This document shows, piece after piece, positions 1-5,802 of a stretch of DNA of 6,666 bases. Every line of letters begins with the position of its first letter. Within the stretch, counting starts at the first letter, position 1. Under the pieces are notes generated by a model. It was given only the letters and a program-made list of their open reading frames with translations. It was not told the origin of the DNA and made no database searches. Origin of the DNA: Actinomycetes bacterium (GTDB lineage: Bacteria > Actinomycetota > Thermoleophilia > RBG-16-64-13); the NCBI GenBank assembly GCA_021815245.1, contig JAKAHF010000133.1, positions 1 through 6,666 of the forward strand, given 5' to 3'. The position numbers were made by a program, and so were the translations under genes.

Positions 1-47
1 CGGCGCCGCCCCCTCGTTCTTTGCGTGAACGTTCTTTCGAGTCGCGG
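1..47. other. Sequence downstream of the formate dehydrogenase stop; no gene resolved
   Basis: This is the short tail after the dehydrogenase TAG. I see no convincing hairpin followed by a T-run, so no intrinsic terminator can be called, and the operon may continue beyond the window. An 8-base direct repeat (CGTTCTTT at 15-22 and 30-37) is present but is too short to interpret. Confidence 0.4.
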
Positions 48-3000
48 CTAGATCTTCTCCACTTTCACGGCAGACACCTTGTACTCGGCCGTCTTGGCGA
101 TCGGGTCGAAAGCCGAGTTGGTGAGCTCGTTGACCGCCGTCTCCCAGTAGTGGAAGGTCATGAACATGACCCCGGGCGGCACCCGGTCGGTCACGTTGGC
201 GGTTGTCACGACCGAGCCTCTGCGCGAGCTGACCCTCATCCTATCGCCGCTCGCGATGCCGAGCGCGCGCGCGTCCTCCGGGCTGATCTCGGTGAGCTCG
301 CAGGGGGCCAGTCCCTCGAGAATGGCCGACTGCCTCGTGGAGATGTTGTACTGGTAGAGCATGCGGCCCGTGGTCAGAAGCACCGGATACTCGTCGTTGA
401 CCAGCTCCGCCGGGGCTTCGTATTCCACTCCCATAAGGCGCCCGCGTCCGCGAGGGAACGTCTCTTCGTGCAGGAAGGGCGTTCCCGGATGGTCGAGCTC
501 CGGGCACGGCCACTGCAGTCCGCACGTATCCACGCGACCGTAGGTCATGCCGGCGTAGCTCGGCGTGAGCGCCCTGATCTCGTCGAACACATCGGCCGCC
601 GAGTCGTAGTGCATGGCGTAGCCCATGCGGGTGGCGAGGTCGGAGATGATGTCGGCGTCGGGTCGCGCCGATCCGGGCGGTTCGACCGCCTTGCGCACGC
701 GCTGCACCCTGCGCTCGGTGTTGGTGAAGGTGCCGTCCTTCTCGGCGTAGCAGGCCGCCGGGAGCACCACGTCCGCGTACGCCGCGGTCTCGGTCAAGAA
801 GATGTCCTGCACGACCAAGAACTCGAGCGACTTGATGGCCTTACGCACGTGGTTCGCGTCGGCGTCGGTGAGCACAGGGTCTTCGCCCATCACGTAGAGG
901 GCCTTCATCTGGCCTTCGACCATGGCGTCGAGCATCTCGGGAGTGCGCAGTCCGACCTCGCGGCTCAGGGGCACCCCCCAGGCCTCCTCGAAGACCGCCG
1001 CCACCTCGGGCTTGGCTACCGACTGGTAGCCGGGGTACGTGTTGGGCAGTGCGCCCATGTCACACGCGCCCTGCACGTTGTTCTGGCCGCGCAGCGGGTT
1101 CACGCCCGCGTGGGGTACCCCTACGTGACCGGTCACCAGTGCCAGATTCGCCAGGTTGATCACGTTGGCCGTGCCCGTGGTGTGCTCGGTGATGCCAAGG
1201 GTGTAGAAGATGCCGGCCCGCGGAGTCTTCGCGTAGAGCTCTGCGGCCGCGCGTATCTGATCAGCGGGCACGCCCGTGATCTCGCTCACCATGTCGGGTG
1301 TGTAGTTCTTGACCACATCCCAAAGGTCGTCATAGCCCTCGGTGCGCTTGGCGATGAACTCCCAATCGGCCCAACGCTCGTTGACGATGATGTTGATCAT
1401 GCCGTTGATGAGAGCGGCGTCGGTGCCCGGGCGCAGCTGCAGCCACAGGGCGGCGTGGTCGACCAGCTCTATGTGCCGCGGATCGACGATGATGAGCTTC
1501 GCCCCGCGCCGCGCCGCCCGCTTCATCTTGCCGCCGATGATCGGGTGGGCCTCGGTCGTGTTAGATCCGATGACGAACAGAACGTCGTAGTACTCCACCT
1601 CGCTGATGGAGTTCGTCATCGCCGCGCTTCCGAACGAAGTGGCCAGACCGGCCACAGTGGGAGCGTGTCAGGTACGCGCACAATGGTCTAAGTTGTTTGT
1701 GCGCATCACCGCCCTTACGAACTTCTGCATCAGCCAGTTGTCCTCGTTGGTACAACGGGCCGAGCTGAGGGCACCGAACGCGTCGGAGCCGTAGCGGTCT
1801 CTGATGTCGGTGAGCCTGGCAGCGACCAGGTCGAGTGCCTCATCCCAGGTCGCCGGTTCGAGTTCGCCGTTCCTGCGGATGAGTGGAGTGGTCAGCCGGT
1901 CGGGGTTGTGGATCATGTCGGTATGGAAACGGCCCTTCACACAGAGCGCCTCGCCGTTGACCGGGGCGTCCTCGGCGGTGGTGACGCCGATGAATCGGCC
2001 GTTCTTCACGTTGAGATCGAAGTTGCAGCCGGGGCCGCACAGCGGGCAGGTCGTGCGCACCCGGGTGATCTCCCACTCGCGGGCGCTCTTGAGCTGAGCG
2101 TTGACGAGCGCTCCCGTCGGGCAGGCGTCGGTGCATTGGCCGCACGACACGCAGCCCGATTCGCGGTAGGTGGCGCCCTTCAGCGCCGGGTAGCCGGCCT
2201 CGTCGACCGTGTAGACCGAGTAGCGCTCCAGTTCGTCGCAGACCCGCACGCACTGATGGCACTGGATGCAGCGCTTGCGATCGAGCTGCAGAATGGGAGA
2301 GCCGTCAAAGAGCTCGAACTGGCCCGTATCTCCGGTGAAGACCGTGCTTCCGGCACCGTACCGTACCGAAAGCCGCTGCAATTCGCAGCGGGAGGCTTCA
2401 TGGCACGTGCACTGCAGGCAGCGGGCGGCTTCGGTGCGGGCGGTCTCCTCGCCGAAGCCCAACTCGACTTCTTCGAAGTTGTGCCGCTCTTCGGGCTCGA
2501 GAACCGGCATGGGGCTACGAGAAGCCTCACAGATAGGCTTGGCTCCTATGTCGAAGAAGGCCGGGCGGTGCCGCTCGAGGCGGGCCCCCGGCGCGGCGCA
2601 CGCCGCTTCGGGCGACTCCCCGTTCACGTAGGCGTCGATGGCGATGGCCGCGCGTCGGCCGGCCGCGATGGCTTCGACCACGGTGGCGGGACCGGTCTCG
2701 CAGTCGCCACCGGCGAACACGCCCTTGCGGCTGGTGAGCAACGTCAGCTTGTCGACCGCGATGGTGCCTTTGGGGGTCAGCGCGCACTGGTCGTCGACAT
2801 CGGAGCTATCGACCTCTTGGCCGATGGCCAGGATGACGGTGTCGGCGGCGATTGTGAACTCCGAACCGGGCACCGGCTCGGGCCGCCGCCGGCCGCTCTG
2901 ATCGGGCTCGCCCAGCCGGTTCTGCTGGCAGAGGAGCCCTACCACCTTGCCGTCTTCGCGTACGACCGAAAGCGGCGTTGTGAGCAGTCTCAGATCGACG

Positions 3001-4175
3001 CCTTCTTCCTCGGCTTCGTCGACCTCGTCGGCCGTTGCGGGCATCTCTTCGCGGCTACGGCGATAGACCAGGGTGACTTCGCTCGCGTCGAGCCGCAGCG
3101 ACGAACGGGCCGCGTCGATCGCGGTGAAGCCGCCGCCGACTACGATGGTCTTGCCGAGCGGCTCCTTCCACTCGCCGGCGTTGCCGACCCGCAGGAACTC
3201 TACGGCGGTCAGGATGCCCTGGCCCTCTTCGGCGCCCTTGATACCCCCCGTGGAACCGGTCTGGGCGCCAATGGCCAGGTAGACGGCGTCGTACTTCTGC
3301 TCGTCTAGAAGAGAAACGAAGGTGAGATCCTCACCCAATCGGGTGGACAGCCGCAACTGCACGCCGAGCTTCAAAATGTCGGCTACATCGGCGTCGATCA
3401 CCTCGCGCGGCAAACGGTAGGGCGGGATGCCCCAGCGCATCATGCCACCGGCAGCCTCATCGGCCTCGAAGATGGTCACGTCGTGGCCATCCAAAGCCAG
3501 GTAGTAGGCCGCGGTCAATCCCGACGGCCCGCTGCCGATGACGGCGATCCTCTTGCCCGACGGGGGAGCGGCCACTTCGATCGCGGCGCCCCCGTTCTCC
3601 GCTCCGGCCTTGTCGGCCGCGAAACGTTTCAACTGGCAGATCGCCACCGGCTTCCCATCGACTTGGGTGCGCCGGCACGCGCTCTCACACGGGCGCGGGC
3701 ACACTCGGCCGATGATGCGGGGTAGAGGCAGGCGTTCTTTGATGATCCGCACGGCCTCGGCGTCTTCGCCGCGCGCGATCGCCCCCAGGTACCCGGGGAT
3801 GTCGATGCCGGCCGGGCAGGCGTAGTGGCACGGAGGCTCGCAGTAGGCGTTGTGATTGGAGAGCAGCTCATTCAGGCGCTGCCGGCGAGCCTCGGTGATG
3901 CGCGGATTGAGGGTGACGACCTCCAGGCCCTCGCTCACGGGAGTCTCGCAGGCGTGCACCATGTCTTGCTCGCCGATCTCGACGAGGCAGAGACCGCATC
4001 GCGCCACCGGGGCAAGCCGGGGATCGTGACAGAGCGTGGGGACGTAGACCCCGTGCATCTGCGCCGCCTCGAGTACCGTCATGTGCGAGCCCACCTGTAC
4101 GTGGCGCCCGTCGATGAAGATGGAGACGGGCTTGCCGCTCTCGTTGATCACCAACCCGCGGGGGGCGTCGCTCAT
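48..4175 (-). CDS. fdhF: Selenocysteine-containing formate dehydrogenase alpha subunit with fused GltD-like NAD(P)H/FAD module
   Basis: This enzyme catalyses CO2/formate interconversion at a bis-MGD Mo or W centre and is probably cytoplasmic, since no signal peptide is seen. The 1375-residue frame is read through TGA at 1668-1670 (Sec836). Domain order: NuoG-like 2Fe-2S domain (C49, C60, C63, C76); GltD-type Fe-S segment (C112, C116, C120, C159, C163, C167); FAD/NAD(P)H module at about 205-515 (GSGPSGL 214-220, VVGGGF 345-350, AGGD 488-491); a CxxCxC..C group (586, 589, 591, 597); two ferredoxin clusters (C636-C646, C675-C685); the MopB 4Fe-4S site (C710, C713, C717, C745) with Lys747; Sec836-His837; Arg1029 in PLRGQNNVQGACDMGALP; and the C-terminal pterin-binding domain at about 1261-1370. 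The Sec-to-Arg spacing of 193 equals that of E. coli FdhF (140 to 333). Ordinary FdhA proteins are about 900 residues; the extra length is the flavin module. The start is supported by AAAGGAG 5 nt upstream and an ATGA overlap with the corrinoid gene. Direct NAD(P)H coupling is inferred; the choice of NADH or NADPH and any ferredoxin bifurcation are unknown. Confidence 0.95.
1625..1670 (-). promoter_or_regulatory. Bacterial SECIS element of formate dehydrogenase
   Basis: Directly 3' of the UGA the message can fold into a perfect 6-bp upper stem GUGGCC/GGCCAC (offsets +13 to +18 and +24 to +29 after the UGA). The stem is capped by the loop GGUCU (1645-1649). A lower stem CGCU-CC/GG-A-AGCG with one bulged A lies below an internal loop. 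In E. coli fdhF the loop also contains GGUCU and it also begins 19 nt after the UGA. This is the binding site expected for SelB. The U bulged in the E. coli stem is here paired with A. Confidence 0.9.
1668..1670 (-). other. In-frame UGA selenocysteine codon of formate dehydrogenase (Sec836)
   Basis: The minus strand reads NNLDHCART-UGA-HAPTVAGLA. This is the formate dehydrogenase active-site motif, where the position after CAR-x is Sec or Cys and the following His is catalytic (U140-H141 in E. coli FdhF). The frame resumes without a shift and encodes the whole remaining catalytic half, so this is recoding and not a gene boundary. Thr835 stands where Leu or Val is more usual. Confidence 0.97.
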
Positions 4176-4861
4176 TGCCTCTCCTTTCTGCTCTCGAGCA
4201 TCTGTTCGACCATGCGGACACCCTCCATGGCGTCGGTGGTCCAGAGGTCGGGGGCTACGTACTCCGCGATGTTCTCGTCGATCGTTCCGCCTCCGATGAT
4301 GATGAGCGGCATCTTCTCCAACTCGCCGGCTCGATGCCTGAAAAGGGCCACCGTCTCGCGCATCGAGGTGAAGGCGCCCGTCAGAAGTCCCGAAAGCCCC
4401 ATGACGTCGGGCTTCATGCGCATAGCCGCCTCGAAGAAGTCCTGCGGCGGGACGTTCTCGCCGAGATCCTCGACGATAAATCCCGAGATGCGAAAGGCCT
4501 GCTCGGCCAGGTTCTTGCCGATATCGTGGATGTCGCCGGCCACGGTACCCAGTAGCACCCGCCCTCGGGTGTTGTCCGTTTGGGCGTTGGACATCTGTTC
4601 GGGGGCGAGGTCCATCACCCCGCGGAAGATCTCGCCCGCCATGATCAGGCCGGCCAGGTAGATCTCCTGCCGCTCGTAACGCTCTCCGACAATCCGCATG
4701 CCGGTCTCGACTACCCGTATCACTTCCGCTGCGGGTGTGCCTGCGTCGAGCGCCTGGCGCACCATCTGAAGCACGGTCTTCTCGTCGAGCGCGGCCACGG
4801 CGGCGCTGATGCTCGTCAGGCTCTGCACGGGCGGCTCCTTTTCGGGCGGTGACTGGGTCAT
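4172..4861 (-). CDS. Methyltransferase cognate corrinoid protein (MtbC/MttC/MtgC-like)
   Basis: This 229-residue cobalamin-binding protein belongs to the family of small soluble corrinoid proteins. These accept a methyl group from a substrate-specific methyltransferase and pass it to tetrahydrofolate or another acceptor. Residues about 20-100 form the helical cap domain (B12-binding-2). Residues about 100-225 form the Rossmann-like B12 domain, with D110-x-H112-x-x-G115 (His112 the lower axial cobalt ligand), GLSGLLTG (156-162) and GGG (190-192). The length is normal for the family. I chose the ATG at 4861 because it makes an ATGA overlap with the regulator stop and leaves a family-sized N-terminus. 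A longer frame from 4948 would run deep into the regulator gene. A weak GAGGG lies 9 nt upstream. No partner methyltransferase is in the window, so the substrate (methylamine, betaine, methoxyaromatic or other) cannot be named. Confidence 0.9.
   Translation of the reverse strand: MTQSPPEKEPPVQSLTSISAAVAALDEKTVLQMVRQALDAGTPAAEVIRVVETGMRIVGERYERQEIYLAGLIMAGEIFRGVMDLAPEQMSNAQTDNTRGRVLLGTVAGDIHDIGKNLAEQAFRISGFIVEDLGENVPPQDFFEAAMRMKPDVMGLSGLLTGAFTSMRETVALFRHRAGELEKMPLIIIGGGTIDENIAEYVAPDLWTTDAMEGVRMVEQMLESRKERQ
4181..4187 (-). promoter_or_regulatory. Shine-Dalgarno site for formate dehydrogenase
   Basis: AAAGGAG on the minus strand ends 5 nt before the ATG at 4175-4173 and lies inside the last codons of the corrinoid gene. 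It fixes the dehydrogenase start and provides strong reinitiation at the ATGA overlap. Confidence 0.8.
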
Positions 4862-5724
4862 GACGGCTGGCCCTCGGTTCGACCCGAAGCCACTCCCAAC
4901 TGGCTCGTCAACCTGAATTGGTCGGCCCTGCAAAGGAAGTTGCCCCAACTGACGGGGCGGCCATCGAAATCGTGAAAAAGGCTCTCGAGACAGAAGGCGG
5001 GAGATCCCTCGCAGACCTTGAGGGCCGCCGCGGCCTCGGCATCGAGGCTGACGGCCTGGATGGTGAGGCGTCCACTCGGCACCCCGACCACCAGGGGCGA
5101 GCGCAGCAGGCCTTCCAGTGACGTCACCTGCAACTCGGCCTCGACCAGGGGGCGGTGAGCATCGTACACGACGTGCTCGAGCTGATAGACGAGCGGCACA
5201 CCGTTGCGCTTGACCAGGCGCCTCAGATGCACGATGCGGTCACCGGGGGAGAGTTCGAGTTTCTCGGCTACGGCATCGTCGGCGGCGATGATCCTCGCTT
5301 TGAGCAGAAGTACCTCCACCGAGGCATCGTCGACCCAAAGGTCGGTGATCTCTTGCAGGTGGAAGATCGCCTCTCCCATATCGAGAGAGCGGACAAACGT
5401 GCCTTTTCCCTGGGTCGTCGACACGAGACCACGTTCGAGCAGGATGTTGATGGCACGCCTGACCGTCATGGGACTCACGCCGTAGTGGGAGCGCAGCTGA
5501 GCTTCCGTGGGAAGCTGATCGCCTGCGCGGTAGAAACCGGCGCCTATCTGCTCGGCGATCTCGTTGGCGATGAGCAGGTACGCGGGTTCGCGAGAGCGCT
5601 CGTTCGTCAGTGAGCCTTTCGTACGGCGAGTGACCGAACCTGCCTGGGCCGCTATATCCCCATTGGCTTCCGGTGACGCATGTCTACTCTGTTCCTGAGG
5701 CGGATCTGCCACCCATCCATCCAT
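4858..5724 (-). CDS. GntR-family transcriptional regulator, HutC/UTRA type
   Basis: This DNA-binding regulator has 288 residues from the ATG at 5724. The winged helix-turn-helix spans about residues 47-112, with the classic GDQLPTEAQL, GVSPMTVRRAI and GLVSTTQGKGTFV segments. The UTRA effector-binding domain follows (about 130-275) and is the kind that senses small metabolites. The 45 or so residues before the HTH are polar, low in predicted structure and longer than usual for the family. An in-frame TTG at 5745 would add seven residues, but it falls only a few bases after the predicted transcription start, so the ATG is preferred. The stop overlaps the corrinoid start (ATGA). As first gene of the operon, divergent from fhs, it probably controls both directions through the intergenic palindrome. 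Its effector is unknown. Confidence 0.9.
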   Translation of the reverse strand: MDGWVADPPQEQSRHASPEANGDIAAQAGSVTRRTKGSLTNERSREPAYLLIANEIAEQIGAGFYRAGDQLPTEAQLRSHYGVSPMTVRRAINILLERGLVSTTQGKGTFVRSLDMGEAIFHLQEITDLWVDDASVEVLLLKARIIAADDAVAEKLELSPGDRIVHLRRLVKRNGVPLVYQLEHVVYDAHRPLVEAELQVTSLEGLLRSPLVVGVPSGRLTIQAVSLDAEAAAALKVCEGSPAFCLESLFHDFDGRPVSWGNFLCRADQFRLTSQLGVASGRTEGQPS

Positions 5725-5729
5725 TGTAA

Positions 5730-5745
5730 TTGGGGTCTTGCCCAA
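5730..5745. repeat. Inverted repeat TTGGG-N6-CCCAA
   Basis: A perfect 5-bp inverted repeat with a 6-bp spacer overlaps the fhs -35 box (5738-5743) and lies in the predicted leader of the regulator message. It could be a second operator half-site set or a small leader hairpin. Its centre lies 19 bp from that of the 5750-5763 palindrome. Chance occurrence is possible at this length. Confidence 0.35.
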
Positions 5746-5766
5746 ATAGCTATATAACTATAGAAT
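5738..5766 (+). promoter_or_regulatory. Predicted sigma70-type promoter of fhs
   Basis: TTGCCC (5738-5743) and TAGAAT (5761-5766) are separated by exactly 17 bp. They match the -35 and -10 consensus at 4 of 6 and 5 of 6 positions, and they sit in the only AT-rich patch of the region. Transcription would start near 5773, giving a leader of about 30 nt before the ATG at 5803. Confidence 0.65.
5750..5763. promoter_or_regulatory. Candidate operator palindrome CTATA-TAAC-TATAG
   Basis: A perfect 5-bp inverted repeat with a 4-bp centre covers most of the minus-strand -10 box (5757-5762) and the start of the plus-strand -10 box (5761-5766). GntR/HutC regulators bind short AT-rich palindromes as dimers, commonly at the promoter of their own gene. 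A protein bound here would block both divergent promoters. Assignment to the neighbouring regulator is inferred from position. Confidence 0.5.
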
Positions 5767-5785
5767 ACTCAGCGGTCGGATACAA
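5757..5785 (-). promoter_or_regulatory. Predicted promoter of the regulator-corrinoid-formate dehydrogenase operon
   Basis: On the minus strand, TTGTAT (5785-5780) and TATAGT (5762-5757) are separated by 17 bp. The -10 box is strong (5 of 6) and the -35 box is weak (the TTG only), which would suit a promoter needing activation or having low basal output. Transcription would begin near 5750, about 26 nt before the ATG at 5724. Confidence 0.5.
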
Positions 5786-5792
5786 CCGAGAC

Positions 5793-5797
5793 GGGAG
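5793..5797 (+). promoter_or_regulatory. Shine-Dalgarno site for fhs
   Basis: GGGAG lies 5 nt before the ATG at 5803. It supports this start, which also matches the usual N-terminus of the family. Confidence 0.7.
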
Positions 5798-5802
5798 TAG
5801 GG

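Noticed and set aside
15..37. Direct repeat CGTTCTTT downstream of formate dehydrogenase
   Set aside because: Only 8 bases, two copies and no further structure; likely chance.
48..1655. Separate gene starting with GTG at 1655 for a short formate dehydrogenase
   Set aside because: The GTG is an internal Val codon five residues after the selenocysteine. A product starting there would lack the Fe-S site and the catalytic residue.
21..1691. Long plus-strand open frame opposite the formate dehydrogenase catalytic half
   Set aside because: It mirrors a strongly conserved gene on the other strand, and its translation is rich in Arg, His, Val and Gly with no recognisable domain. This is a typical antisense shadow in GC-rich DNA.
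1908..3308. Plus-strand open frame of 466 codons opposite the flavin module
   Set aside because: Antisense shadow of the formate dehydrogenase N-terminal half; low-complexity composition and no family resemblance.
4862..4948. Longer start of the corrinoid protein at 4948
   Set aside because: It would overlap the regulator gene by about 90 bases and add a tail unlike the family. The ATG at 4861 gives an ATGA junction and a normal length.
5725..5745. TTG at 5745 as the start of the GntR regulator
   Set aside because: It lies only about 5 nt after the predicted transcription start and has no Shine-Dalgarno site. The ATG at 5724 is better placed.
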